Part shown: piece after piece, positions 44,066-51,649 of the stretch | Numbering within the stretch: position 1 is the stretch's first letter | How the letters are laid out: every line of letters starts with the position of its first letter | NCBI GenBank assembly: GCA_023423405.1 | Contig: JAFAFR010000050.1 | Location: 245,295 to 309,294 of the forward strand | Direction of reading: 5' to 3' | Source: Bacteroidota bacterium | Lineage (GTDB): Bacteria > Bacteroidota > Bacteroidia > Chitinophagales > Chitinophagaceae | Length of the DNA stretch: 64,000 nucleotides | Program-made: the position numbers and the translations under genes | Notes under the pieces: generated by a model | Database searches by the model: none | What the model saw: the letters and a program-made list of their open reading frames with translations, nothing else | What the model was told of the DNA's origin: nothing

Positions 44066-45738
44066 GGCTTTTTTGTTTCCGCGGCAAGATAATTTATTTT
44101 AAACCCATCTTTCAGCCTTCCCGTTCTTAATTCCAGGCCGGGTGCAATTTCGTAGAGGCAGGGCAGGGGTGTGTCATAACAGCGACTGTTCCAGTTGCCA
44201 TCTATTTTTTCGGGGATGCGCAATTCAATACCTTCTATCTGCACGCTTTTCCAACCGGGCTTTTGCACGGCAGCCGGAAGAAAGAGCCACTGCCAGTTCC
44301 GGTCCCTTTTTATTTTTATGCCCAGATACAGCAGGCTGCAGCAGGTTACCAGGAGTAAGGACCGGCGGTAGGTATTCGTCAGGCGGCCTGCTGCGATTTT
44401 TTGTTGTATGAAGCGGCAACAGAAAGCAGCCAGGGGCAACAACATGCCATAGGCAAAACGTGGATCGGGAGCTATGAGAAACCAGGCCGCAAGCGCCAGC
44501 CCTCCGGCTATGCAAAGGACACTGAGACCGGAAGACCGGAATTTTTCGTAATGGTGTTTCGCTTTCCAGGTAAACAATATAGATCCTCCGATTGCCAGTA
44601 GAAGCAGGCATTTGTCGACTGGCGGCAGCAGCCTGAACCAAACCGGTATCCAGGCAATGGGGCCCATGGATTTGGTTACGGCGATTTCCTGGTACTCGTC
44701 GGTCACCCTGTTAAAGTACCTGATATACTCAAGGAGGATATTCACTTTTTCCGCCGGCACCTGCCAATCGGGATGCCACCAATTCGCTGCCAGGGACGGG
44801 TAAAACAGGTATCCCGAACTGATGTAATTTCTTGCCAGGAAACCAACGGCAGTCAGGAGGCAAACAAATGCGCTGGCAGCAAGTGTGCGGTAGTATTGCT
44901 GCTTCCACAGTTGCAGGGCCGCCCAGGCTGCGGCAAACACAAATGGGAATAGCATCAGCCGTACGCAGTTAAGAAAGCAGATCCAGAGCATCCATTCTGC
45001 CCATTGCTCTTTTTGGGCAGTTCCTGTTTTCAGGCACCCTGCAAAGAGCAGGATAAGGATAACTGTGCACACCAGGTCGTAATTGGCATTGCTGCCGCCA
45101 CCCCGCAATAGCTGCCAGGGGAGAAGGAAAAAAAGCAGCAGCAAAAGGCGCCAGGCGCGCAGCCCGGGAGTAAGGATCAGGTAAACCAGGAGCCAGGCCG
45201 AGACGGTGCTGTTCAACATTCCATAGGCGTTCTGTGAAAAGCTGCCGGGATAAAAAAGCGCCAGTGCCGGGAAAAGGGAAGACTGAAATCCGAATCTTTC
45301 GTGAAGGTTGGCGATTCCCGGAACGGCGGCGTAGGTTTTAAGCCAGCGCACCACCTGGATATGATAGGAACCGGTATCGTCCATGATAATGGGGTAAGCA
45401 GCAAGCAGGGCATTGAACAGGAGAAAAAAGATCAGTGATCCTTTTTCGAGATGGCTGCTTTTTGCCCAGGATTCCCTGGCTGCCCGGCAGGCAGCGTAAA
45501 AAAAGGACGGGTTCAAAATTGTTCCGGCAATGAGCACCGTTATATAGCCCAGCAGCGCCCAGTGGTTCAGCGGCACAAAAAGACTGGCGAACTGTGCAGC
45601 GCAGGCTGTTACCACCAAACCGGTAACGAAAATCCTGGATGTTGGTGGGAGATCCACGCCCGCGAACCGGTAAAATAAGCAGCCTGCCGCCAGGCAGCAG
45701 AGGCTGATCAGGATTTGGCAGAATAACAGAAAGAGCAT
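44062..45738 (-). CDS. Multi-pass membrane protein, paralogue of the 41098 gene product
   Basis: 558 aa with about 12 hydrophobic helices. The shared landmarks with the other copy are IMDDTGSYHIQVVRWLKTY, NLHERFGFQSSLF, FLARNYISSGYLFYP and WWHPDWQVP. The conserved acidic residues in the first large loop resemble GT-C glycosyltransferases that use lipid-linked sugars. A C-terminal soluble extension of about 110 residues is longer than in the paralogue. Start ATG 45738 shares a base with the ribE stop (TAATG); the gene ends with an ATGA overlap into the GT2 gene. Confidence 0.7.
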   Translation of the reverse strand: MLFLLFCQILISLCCLAAGCLFYRFAGVDLPPTSRIFVTGLVVTACAAQFASLFVPLNHWALLGYITVLIAGTILNPSFFYAACRAARESWAKSSHLEKGSLIFFLLFNALLAAYPIIMDDTGSYHIQVVRWLKTYAAVPGIANLHERFGFQSSLFPALALFYPGSFSQNAYGMLNSTVSAWLLVYLILTPGLRAWRLLLLLFFLLPWQLLRGGGSNANYDLVCTVILILLFAGCLKTGTAQKEQWAEWMLWICFLNCVRLMLFPFVFAAAWAALQLWKQQYYRTLAASAFVCLLTAVGFLARNYISSGYLFYPSLAANWWHPDWQVPAEKVNILLEYIRYFNRVTDEYQEIAVTKSMGPIAWIPVWFRLLPPVDKCLLLLAIGGSILFTWKAKHHYEKFRSSGLSVLCIAGGLALAAWFLIAPDPRFAYGMLLPLAAFCCRFIQQKIAAGRLTNTYRRSLLLVTCCSLLYLGIKIKRDRNWQWLFLPAAVQKPGWKSVQIEGIELRIPEKIDGNWNSRCYDTPLPCLYEIAPGLELRTGRLKDGFKINYLAAETKKP

Positions 45739-46322
45739 TAGACCTGAACAAAACGTTTAAGATATTTACCGATCATATCGTATTCAATATTCACCCGAGA
45801 TCCCGGCAGAACATGTCGGATGGTGGTATGTGTATAAGTATATGGTATGATTGCCACCGAAAACTCATTGCAGGTAATGTCGAAAACAGTGAGGCTGGTG
45901 CCGTTGATCGAGATCGACCCCTTTTCAATGATGAGATGGGCAAACTGATCGGGGATCCGGAAGCGGAACTCCCAGCTCCCGTTTTTTTCTTCCCGGTGAA
46001 GGCATTCCGCAGTACTGTCCACGTGTCCCTGCACCATGTGGCCATCGAAACGGCCATTGATCTGCAGGCACCTCTCAAGGTTGACCTGCCTACCCGTTTT
46101 CCAGACCGCCATATTGGTTTTTGAAAGCGTTTCAGCGATGGCTGTGACGCGGTGGCGGCCTTCGGCCAGCGCATCCACAGTCAGGCAAATGCCATCGTGC
46201 AGGACGCTCTGGTCAATTTTCAGCTCTTCCGAAAGAGAGGAACTGATCCAGCAGATGCGGTTTGTTCCTTCTGTTTCAACCGATTCGATGGTGCCAGTTG
46301 CTTCTACGATGCCAGTAAACAT
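45738..46322 (-). CDS. ribE: Riboflavin synthase (alpha subunit)
   Basis: 194 aa with the two tandem lumazine-binding barrels. Start MFTGIVEATGTIESVE, NGICLTVDAL, MVQGHVDSTAEC and SINGTSLTVFDI are diagnostic, and the second barrel repeats the pattern. It dismutates two 6,7-dimethyl-8-ribityllumazine molecules to riboflavin. The ATG at 46322 starts the homology; the frame extends to 46385 without support. It is the first gene of a five-gene overlapping minus-strand operon of otherwise glycan-related genes and is divergent from rpsU. Confidence 0.94.
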   Translation of the reverse strand: MFTGIVEATGTIESVETEGTNRICWISSSLSEELKIDQSVLHDGICLTVDALAEGRHRVTAIAETLSKTNMAVWKTGRQVNLERCLQINGRFDGHMVQGHVDSTAECLHREEKNGSWEFRFRIPDQFAHLIIEKGSISINGTSLTVFDITCNEFSVAIIPYTYTHTTIRHVLPGSRVNIEYDMIGKYLKRFVQV

Positions 46323-46346
46323 GCCACAAAATAAACCAATTAATGA

Positions 46347-46377
46347 TTTGGTCTTTTTGAATTCTTTCCTATCTTTG
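46347..46377 (+). promoter_or_regulatory. Consensus Bacteroidota promoter of rpsU
   Basis: TTTG at 46347-46350, exactly 19 bases, then TATCTTTG at 46370-46377. This is a perfect match to the -33/-7 pattern (TTTG-N19-TAnnTTTG) used by the primary sigma factor of Bacteroidota. The transcript would start near 46384, giving a leader of about 29 bases. Confidence 0.85.
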
Positions 46378-46394
46378 CCGTCCAAAAATTTACC

Positions 46395-46403
46395 AAAGGA
46401 GGT
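46395..46403 (+). promoter_or_regulatory. Strong Shine-Dalgarno of rpsU
   Basis: AAAGGAGGT, a full match to the anti-Shine-Dalgarno, with 9 bases to the rpsU ATG. Shine-Dalgarnos are generally absent in this phylum because bS21, bS18 and bS6 hide the 16S rRNA tail; rpsU is the known exception and the site is thought to sense ribosomes lacking bS21. Confidence 0.85.
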
Positions 46404-46412
46404 ATATTAGTT

Positions 46413-46610
46413 ATGCTGATCATCGATTCCAAAGACTGCGAAAACATCGACAAAGCGCTGAAGAAGTACAAAAAGAAGTTTGAGAAGGCCAAAGTGCTGA
46501 TCCAACTCCGCGAGCGCCAGTCATTCACCAAGCCTTCCATTAAGCGCAGGGCCCAGGTACTGAAAGCAGTTTACAAGCAGCAGATTGCCAGCGGAAAGAT
46601 AGAATCCTAA
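46413..46610 (+). CDS. rpsU: 30S ribosomal protein bS21
   Basis: 65 aa, highly basic. MLIIDSKDCENIDKALKKYKKKFEK and LIQLRERQSFTKPSIKRRAQVLKAVYKQ are typical of the Bacteroidota form. bS21 sits near the 3' end of 16S rRNA and, in this phylum, helps sequester the anti-Shine-Dalgarno. Its own mRNA has a consensus promoter and perfect Shine-Dalgarno, and a long hairpin terminator follows. The gene order rpsU-xerC-hpf is conserved in related genomes. Confidence 0.96.
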   Translation: MLIIDSKDCENIDKALKKYKKKFEKAKVLIQLRERQSFTKPSIKRRAQVLKAVYKQQIASGKIES

Positions 46611-46636
46611 CAGGCTGACTGTTAACATAGTGTGAT

Positions 46637-46678
46637 GGGATAGCAGCAAAGTACTAACTTTGCTGCTATCCCTTTTTT
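46637..46678 (+). terminator. Rho-independent terminator of rpsU
   Basis: A perfect 15-bp stem (46637-46651 with 46658-46672, 6-base loop) followed by six T. It ends right before the xerC-like ATG at 46679, so rpsU is transcribed mainly alone. Confidence 0.92.
46655..46662 (+). promoter_or_regulatory. Candidate -7 box of xerC inside the rpsU terminator
   Basis: TAACTTTG (TAnnTTTG consensus) spans the loop and descending arm of the rpsU terminator. Initiation about 7 bases on would leave a leader of roughly 10 bases for xerC. There is no TTTG at -33, so this is tentative. Confidence 0.4.
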
Positions 46679-47599
46679 ATGCAATACCCGCAAGAACCAC
46701 TGGTAGCCGATTTCCTTGTATACCTGCAGTTCGAAAAACGCTATTCTCCCCTGACCCTCAGGGCCTACCAGGACGACCTGGCTGAGTTTGGCAAATACCT
46801 GCTGCAGGAATACGAAGAAAAGGATCTCCGGGCCGTCACCGGCTTTATGGTTCGGAGCTGGCTCTCGGGTATGAAAGATGGCAAAAAGCCCCTACAGTCC
46901 GCCACCATCGCCCGGAAACTGTCCTCCCTGCGGTCTTTTTACAAATACCTGTTGCGCAAAAAGCTGGTGGCGGTGTCTCCCGTGGCCGGATTGTCGGCCC
47001 CCAAAAAAGGCCACAAACTACCTGTGTATGTAGAAGAAAAGCAAACAAAAAAATTGTTTGAACTGGCCGGGGACGGAGAGGGGTGGAAGGCGCTTACCAC
47101 CGACCTGGTGTTCGCGCTGTTTTATCAAACCGGTATGCGTTTGAGTGAATTGGTGAACCTGCGGAACGGCCAGGTGGACTATTGGAGCAAGCACCTGAAA
47201 ATACTCGGCAAGGGAAACAAAGAGCGGATCATACCGGTATCGCCGGCTTTGCTGGAAAGGATCAGGGAATATGAAAAGCGAAAAACGGAACAGGACTGGG
47301 AAAGCTACGACCAGGAAAGGGTATTGCTGACAGAAAAAGGACGGCCCGTATATCCGAAATACATATACGAGATGGTTCGGAAAACGCTGGAACATAACAA
47401 TGAAACAAGTCACCTCAGCAAGAAGAGTCCGCATATCCTGCGACACAGTTTTGCCACCCACCTGCTGAATGCAGGGGCGGAACTGAATGCGGTAAAGGAA
47501 CTGCTTGGGCACAGCAGCCTGGCGGCCACGCAGGTGTACACACACAATACCATCGGGAAGTTAAAGGAGGTGCACCGTAAAGCCCATCCAAAGGGTTAA
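46679..47599 (+). CDS. xerC: Tyrosine recombinase XerC/XerD-like
   Basis: 306 aa. N-terminal core-binding SAM-like domain (about 8-95; YLQFEKRYSPLTLRAYQDDL, SLRSFYKYLLRK), then the catalytic domain with Arg in TGMRLSELVNLR, Lys in GKGNKERIIPV, HxxR in HILRHSFATHLL, His in LLGHSSLAATQVY and the Tyr nucleophile in VYTHNTIGKLKEVH. Chromosomal location in the conserved rpsU-xerC-hpf block identifies it as the housekeeping dimer-resolution recombinase rather than a phage integrase. The ATG follows the terminator T-run directly, so leader length is very short unless transcription reads through. Confidence 0.92.
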   Translation: MQYPQEPLVADFLVYLQFEKRYSPLTLRAYQDDLAEFGKYLLQEYEEKDLRAVTGFMVRSWLSGMKDGKKPLQSATIARKLSSLRSFYKYLLRKKLVAVSPVAGLSAPKKGHKLPVYVEEKQTKKLFELAGDGEGWKALTTDLVFALFYQTGMRLSELVNLRNGQVDYWSKHLKILGKGNKERIIPVSPALLERIREYEKRKTEQDWESYDQERVLLTEKGRPVYPKYIYEMVRKTLEHNNETSHLSKKSPHILRHSFATHLLNAGAELNAVKELLGHSSLAATQVYTHNTIGKLKEVHRKAHPKG

Positions 47600-47662
47600 A
47601 ACACGGGTGCAATTCACTGGATGTGAAGGACTTGTGAAAAGTCAAAAAGAGCTGCCGCTTTC

Positions 47663-47693
47663 TTGGAAAATGAAGGGTATTATACTATCTTCA
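47663..47693 (+). promoter_or_regulatory. Possible promoter of hpf
   Basis: TTGG at 47663-47666, 19 bases, then TATCTTCA at 47686-47693: an imperfect version of the TTTG-N19-TAnnTTTG pattern, in the 171-base spacer between xerC and hpf. Nothing else recognisable is seen in the spacer. Confidence 0.35.
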
Positions 47694-47770
47694 TAACACG
47701 GCCGACCCCATGGACCCAATATTATTTTTAAAGTTCTTTATTTATTGTTCACTGTTAAAACGTGATTGCT

Positions 47771-48073
47771 ATGAACGTTAACATTCAGACTGTACATTTT
47801 GATGCAGATGTAAAACTGGTGGAGTATGTTACCAACAAACTGAACAAATTGGCAACATTTCATGATCGGATCATCAAAGTGGATGTTTTTTTGAAACTGG
47901 ACAACGTAGTGCATACCATTAAAGACAAAATCGCAGAGATCAGAGTACACGTACCCAGGCACGATTTCTTTGTAAAAGCAAGCTCAAAATCATTTGAAGA
48001 ATCCTTTGATTCTGCATTGGATTCCCTCGTCAACCAGATAAAACGAAAAAAAGAAAAACAATATGCCAGCTAA
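47771..48073 (+). CDS. hpf: Ribosome hibernation/ribosome-associated factor (HPF/RaiA, short form)
   Basis: 100 aa. The single HPF/YfiA domain is complete: MNVNIQTVHFDADVKLVEYV, LNKLATFHDRIIKVDVFLKLD, and the C-terminal basic helix SALDSLVNQIKRKKEKQ. These proteins bind the 30S decoding centre and inactivate or store ribosomes when growth slows. There is no C-terminal dimerisation domain, so it is the short form. A GC hairpin terminator follows directly. ATG 47771 was chosen; one at 47762 would add three residues. Confidence 0.93.
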   Translation: MNVNIQTVHFDADVKLVEYVTNKLNKLATFHDRIIKVDVFLKLDNVVHTIKDKIAEIRVHVPRHDFFVKASSKSFEESFDSALDSLVNQIKRKKEKQYAS

Positions 48074-48080
48074 GGCAAGA

Positions 48081-48105
48081 GACCTCTCCGGAGGTCTTTT
48101 TTTTT
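48081..48105 (+). terminator. Rho-independent terminator of hpf
   Basis: A perfect 6-bp stem (48081-48086 with 48091-48096, tetraloop TCCG) followed by nine T, 8 bases after the hpf stop. Confidence 0.9.
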
Positions 48106-48148
48106 GCCTGAAAACCTGGGTTATATCAGTCGGGCAGACAAGAAAATG

Positions 48149-49444
48149 CTAGCTGAAATATTTACTGGTGAAATGTGTGGGATGGGTGAGCAGGTTCACC
48201 AGTATCCAGCCCAGGATCAGCCCGGTAATAAGGATGGTATGGGTTCTGCTTACAGTCCGGTTGTTCAGCAGCAATGCAACCATGCAATACAAAGGAACGC
48301 TGATGGTAAAGCTCAGCCGGTCTGCATTGTAGCCCAGCAGCCAGAAGAATACTAAAACTTCTATGAAGACCAGCAGGGGTATGCGATATTGAATCCAAAA
48401 CCGTTCGGCAGGGCTGGCTTTAATAAACAGCAAGATATATAACAGCAGCCCGGCCGGGAAGAGCAAACTGCCCAGGGTTTGAAAGAAGGCAAGGCTATTT
48501 TCCCGGAAAGCCAGCCCCAGAGTAGCCGGGGAAATAGCAAGGGCATCGAGGATCCAGACGAACTGCCTGAAATTCCGCAGTTCGGATGACTCGAAGGAGA
48601 TACCCCTGTGTTGCAGGAACGCCATCCAGCCAAGAAGCGGAAGAAAAAAACAGGCGATTATTCCCAACAGGCGGGCGGTACGCCAGGTCGGGGCAGATGG
48701 CGCATTTTGCCGGTCGTTCAAAAAGCAGGTTACTATCATAGGGGGAAGAACCAGCAGGAAATTGCCATAAAAAAGCAGCATCAGGCCCATGCAGAAAGAA
48801 AAGAGCAGCGACCGGGGAAACTTGCGCAGCATGCTGGGAAAACGGAATGCAATATAGATGCAAAGGAGCGGCGTCAGGATATTGAACAGTTGTGTATGCG
48901 GCACCCACAGGAAAAATTTGGTAAGCTGGTTGCAGCAGAGCAGCAGCAGGAGCGAGTTCAGCAGCCAGGGAGAATGCTTCCAGGGGCCGGTTGCAAGCAG
49001 GAGTATCTTTTCAAACAGCCAGAGCGATACCATCATGATGGCGATATTCAGGAGAATAAAACCAATATAGTGACAAAACCAGAGGCGGCGTTTTTCCGGG
49101 GGCATGGAAGGGAACCTGGTTGCCAGCACCTGGTCGAGTTCCCTGTCCATAAGGGAGTGCAGGGGAGTTGTTATCCAGTAAACGGAATAGCCCAGCAGGG
49201 TGCCGCAAAGTGCATAGCCTGGTCGCGATTGCCGGTGTGCCTTCTCCAGGAGTTCGGCGGACCGGGTGGATACGGCTATAAATTCAAAAGAGTCATAATT
49301 GAACCAGGTTCCCAAAAAACGGTTGATCTGGATATAATTCCGGTCCCTGATGGGCTGGTATTTTTTCCGGTTCACCTCCAGGTCAAGAATCAGGAGAAGA
49401 TAGGCTCCCGCGAGCAGTATGAGGTATCTGTACAGTTGCTTCAT
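48149..49444 (-). CDS. Multi-pass membrane protein of unknown function
   Basis: 431 aa with about 9-10 hydrophobic helices. A first helix (residues 3-22) is followed by a 90-residue extracytoplasmic loop rich in charged residues (RDRNYIQINRFLGTWFNYDSF), then a helical core (FPSMPPEKRRLWFCHYIGF between helices). The overall topology resembles GT-C/GT39-type membrane glycosyltransferases but I see no diagnostic DxD or other motif. It sits on the opposite strand inside the otherwise conserved hpf-tRNA-tuf block, so it is probably a lineage-specific insertion. Confidence 0.6.
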   Translation of the reverse strand: MKQLYRYLILLAGAYLLLILDLEVNRKKYQPIRDRNYIQINRFLGTWFNYDSFEFIAVSTRSAELLEKAHRQSRPGYALCGTLLGYSVYWITTPLHSLMDRELDQVLATRFPSMPPEKRRLWFCHYIGFILLNIAIMMVSLWLFEKILLLATGPWKHSPWLLNSLLLLLCCNQLTKFFLWVPHTQLFNILTPLLCIYIAFRFPSMLRKFPRSLLFSFCMGLMLLFYGNFLLVLPPMIVTCFLNDRQNAPSAPTWRTARLLGIIACFFLPLLGWMAFLQHRGISFESSELRNFRQFVWILDALAISPATLGLAFRENSLAFFQTLGSLLFPAGLLLYILLFIKASPAERFWIQYRIPLLVFIEVLVFFWLLGYNADRLSFTISVPLYCMVALLLNNRTVSRTHTILITGLILGWILVNLLTHPTHFTSKYFS

Positions 49445-49521
49445 TCAAAAGTGTAGGAGCAAAACTATTCAAATGCAGGAAGCGGCAAAGCGCTGATTTT
49501 TAAAAAAATCCCAGCAAAATT

Positions 49522-49550
49522 TTTGTATTTCTTAAATTCTGTTACCTTTG
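49522..49550 (+). promoter_or_regulatory. Promoter of the tRNA-tuf cluster
   Basis: TTTG at 49522-49525, 17 bases, then TACCTTTG at 49543-49550, a good Bacteroidota promoter with spacing 2 bases short of the optimum. It lies 43 bases upstream of tRNA-Thr and probably drives the four tRNAs and tuf. Confidence 0.7.
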
Positions 49551-49593
49551 CCATCCCGAATCAAAAACGGGACAGTTCTTTGCACAATAAACC

Positions 49594-49666
49594 GCCACTT
49601 TAGCTCAGCTGGTAGAGCAACTGATTTGTAATCAGTAGGTCGTTGGTTCGATTCCGACAAGTGGCT
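49594..49666 (+). tRNA. tRNA-Thr (anticodon UGU)
   Basis: 73-base cloverleaf: acceptor GCCACTT/AAGTGGC, D arm TAGCTCAGCTGGTAGAG, anticodon stem ACTGA/TCAGT with loop TTTGTAA (TGT), T arm GGTTCGATTCC. Discriminator T, CCA not encoded. First of four tRNAs before tuf. Confidence 0.96.
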
Positions 49667-49722
49667 CCTGGAGTTTTGAAATGAAGAATAGGATTCCTGT
49701 TTCAAAATTTCAAAATTCATTC

Positions 49723-49805
49723 GGGCAGGTTCCAGAGCGGCCAAATGGGGCGGACTGTAAATCCGCTGTCTTTCGACTTCAGAGGTTCGAATCCTCTCCT
49801 GCCCA
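49723..49805 (+). tRNA. tRNA-Tyr (anticodon GUA)
   Basis: 83 bases with the long variable arm of a class II tRNA: acceptor GGGCAGG/CCTGCCC, anticodon stem GCGGA/TCCGC with loop CTGTAAA (GTA), variable arm TGTCTTTCGACTTCA region and T arm GGTTCGAATCC. Discriminator A, CCA not encoded. Confidence 0.96.
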
Positions 49806-49897
49806 CTGCGGTCATTCCGGGTAGAACCGGCATGACCTGCGGTTGCCCGGCTCAGGCCATGGTAACCAGTGGTTGCCCGGCTTCAGCGAAAGCAAAT

Positions 49898-49970
49898 GCG
49901 GAAGTAGCTCAATTGGTAGAGCGATAGCCTTCCAAGCTATAGGTTGCGAGTTCGAGACTCGTCTTCCGCT
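49898..49970 (+). tRNA. tRNA-Gly (anticodon UCC)
   Basis: 73 bases: acceptor GCGGAAG/CTTCCGC, D arm TAGCTCAATTGGTAGAG, anticodon stem ATAGC/GCTAT with loop CTTCCAA (TCC), T arm AGTTCGAGACT. Discriminator T, CCA not encoded. Confidence 0.96.
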
Positions 49971-50046
49971 CATACAGGTTTGACGTTCGGGGTTAGGTGT
50001 TGGTTTGAACCACATCCAGCATACTGGCTCAAACTTCAAACCTTTT

Positions 50047-50118
<72 letters not shown>

Positions 50119-50222
50119 CAGACAGGCCTGGGGCCGGAAGGCATTCCCGATGGGAAGGATTTCCGGCGGTTCTGGTAAAGGAAAGTGTAAACAGTGTTGC
50201 AGCAGTCGATCTGGTAATACAG

Positions 50223-50230
50223 TATCTTTG
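50223..50230 (+). promoter_or_regulatory. Candidate internal promoter (-7 box) of tuf
   Basis: TATCTTTG, a perfect TAnnTTTG match, in the 181-base spacer between tRNA-Thr(GGU) and tuf, 69 bases before the start codon. A TTG lies 23 bases upstream, too far for an ideal pair. It would give tuf expression independent of the tRNA promoter. Confidence 0.5.
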
Positions 50231-50299
50231 CAGCCGCTTTAACGATATGAAGTCCTTCGGGTCTTCCAGTTTTAAACCACAACTTAAAAACAAAATAAA

Positions 50300-51487
50300 A
50301 TGGCAAAAGAGACCTTTAAGAGGGAAAAGCCCCACGTTAACGTAGGTACTATTGGCCACGTTGACCACGGTAAAACCACTTTGACTGCCGCCATCACTTC
50401 CATTCTTGCTCAGAAAGGACTGGCAACGGCTAAAAAGTATGATGAAATCGACGGTGCACCCGAAGAAAAAGAACGCGGTATTACCATCAATACTGCACAC
50501 GTAGAATACCAGACAGCTAACCGCCACTATGCGCACGTTGACTGTCCCGGTCACGCTGACTACGTGAAGAACATGATTACCGGTGCTGCCCAGATGGACG
50601 GTGCTATCCTCGTTGTGGCTGCTACAGATGGTCCTATGCCCCAGACGAAAGAACACATCCTCCTGGCCCGCCAGGTTGGTGTTCCCAAGATCGTTGTATT
50701 CATGAACAAGGTTGACCTCGTTGACGACCCCGAGCTGCTCGAACTGGTTGAGATGGAAATCCGCGACCTGCTGAGCTCTTATGGCTTCGACGGCGATAAT
50801 ACACCCATCATCCAGGGTTCTGCTACCGGTGCTCTTGCCGGCGAAGAGAAGTGGGTGAAGAAAATCGACGAGCTGATGGATGCCGTTGACAGCTACATCC
50901 CGCTGCCTCCCCGCCCGGTGGATCTGCCCTTCCTCATGTCTGTGGAAGACGTATTCTCCATCACCGGTCGTGGTACCGTGGCTACCGGTCGTATCGAGCG
51001 TGGCCGTATCAAAGTGGGCGAGCCCGTTGAGATCGTAGGCCTTATGCCTGCTGCGATGTCTTCTACCGTTACCGGTGTGGAGATGTTCAAGAAACTCCTC
51101 GACGAAGGTGAAGCTGGTGACAACGCCGGTCTGCTCCTGCGCGGTATTGAAAAGAAAGATATCCGTCGCGGTATGGTAATCTGCAAACCCGGTTCCATCA
51201 CTCCCCACACCGAATTCCGTGGCGAAGTTTATGTACTGAGCAAGGAAGAAGGTGGCCGTCACACGCCGTTCTTCAACAAGTACCGTCCCCAGTTTTACTT
51301 CCGTACTACGGACGTAACCGGTGAATGTACCCTCGCTGAAGGAACTGAAATGGTGATGCCTGGTGATAATACCAACCTGAGAGTCACCCTGATCCAACCC
51401 ATCGCTATGGAAAAAGGCCTGAAATTCGCGATCCGCGAAGGTGGCCGTACCGTAGGTGCCGGTCAGGTGACTGAAATCATCAAATAA
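50300..51487 (+). CDS. tuf: Elongation factor Tu
   Basis: 395 aa. G1 GHVDHGKTTL, G2 RGITINTAHVEY, G3 DCPGHADY, G4 NKVD, and the domain 2/3 segments GRGTVATGRIERG and GVEMFKKLLDEGEAGDNAG are canonical. EF-Tu brings aminoacyl-tRNA to the ribosome as a GTP complex. Codon use is strongly biased (CTG, GGT, CGT), as for highly expressed genes. It follows four tRNAs and precedes tRNA-Trp, secE and nusG, a conserved order. A 19-bp AT-rich hairpin terminator follows. Confidence 0.98.
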   Translation: MAKETFKREKPHVNVGTIGHVDHGKTTLTAAITSILAQKGLATAKKYDEIDGAPEEKERGITINTAHVEYQTANRHYAHVDCPGHADYVKNMITGAAQMDGAILVVAATDGPMPQTKEHILLARQVGVPKIVVFMNKVDLVDDPELLELVEMEIRDLLSSYGFDGDNTPIIQGSATGALAGEEKWVKKIDELMDAVDSYIPLPPRPVDLPFLMSVEDVFSITGRGTVATGRIERGRIKVGEPVEIVGLMPAAMSSTVTGVEMFKKLLDEGEAGDNAGLLLRGIEKKDIRRGMVICKPGSITPHTEFRGEVYVLSKEEGGRHTPFFNKYRPQFYFRTTDVTGECTLAEGTEMVMPGDNTNLRVTLIQPIAMEKGLKFAIREGGRTVGAGQVTEIIK

Positions 51488-51495
51488 GTGATCGT

Positions 51496-51547
51496 TAAAA
51501 AGTAAAAAGTAAAACTGGGCCTGCCCTTTTTTACTTTTTACTTTTTA
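51496..51547 (+). terminator. Long inverted-repeat terminator after tuf
   Basis: A 19-bp perfect inverted repeat (51496-51514 with 51529-51547) made of GTAAAAA-type units, whose loop contains a further GGGC/GCCC pair (51517-51520 with 51523-51526). The descending arm is T-rich. It separates tuf from tRNA-Trp. Confidence 0.8.
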
Positions 51548-51564
51548 CATTTGAGATTCTAAAC

Positions 51565-51638
51565 ACGGGCATAGTTCAATGGTAGAATAGAGGTCTCCAA
51601 AACCTTTGATACGGGTTCGAATCCTGTTGCCCGTGCCA
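51565..51638 (+). tRNA. tRNA-Trp (anticodon CCA)
   Basis: Acceptor ACGGGCA/TGCCCGT, D arm AGTTCAATGGTAGAAT, anticodon stem GAGGT/ACCTT with loop CTCCAAA (CCA), T arm GGGTTCGAATCC, discriminator G as usual for Trp. The 3' CCA (51636-51638) is encoded in the DNA, unlike in the other tRNAs of the window. It lies 12 bases before secE. Confidence 0.95.
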
Positions 51639-51649
51639 GTTGATAAAAA

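Noticed and set aside
46679..47599. Phage or integrative-element integrase
   Set aside because: The tyrosine recombinase sits in the conserved rpsU-xerC-hpf order, with no phage or transfer genes and no attachment-site repeats nearby.
49841..49882. 12-base direct repeat (GGTTGCCCGGCT at 49841 and 49871) between tRNA-Tyr and tRNA-Gly as an attachment site
   Set aside because: The repeats do not copy a tRNA end and no integrase or cargo lies between them; more likely spacer duplication.
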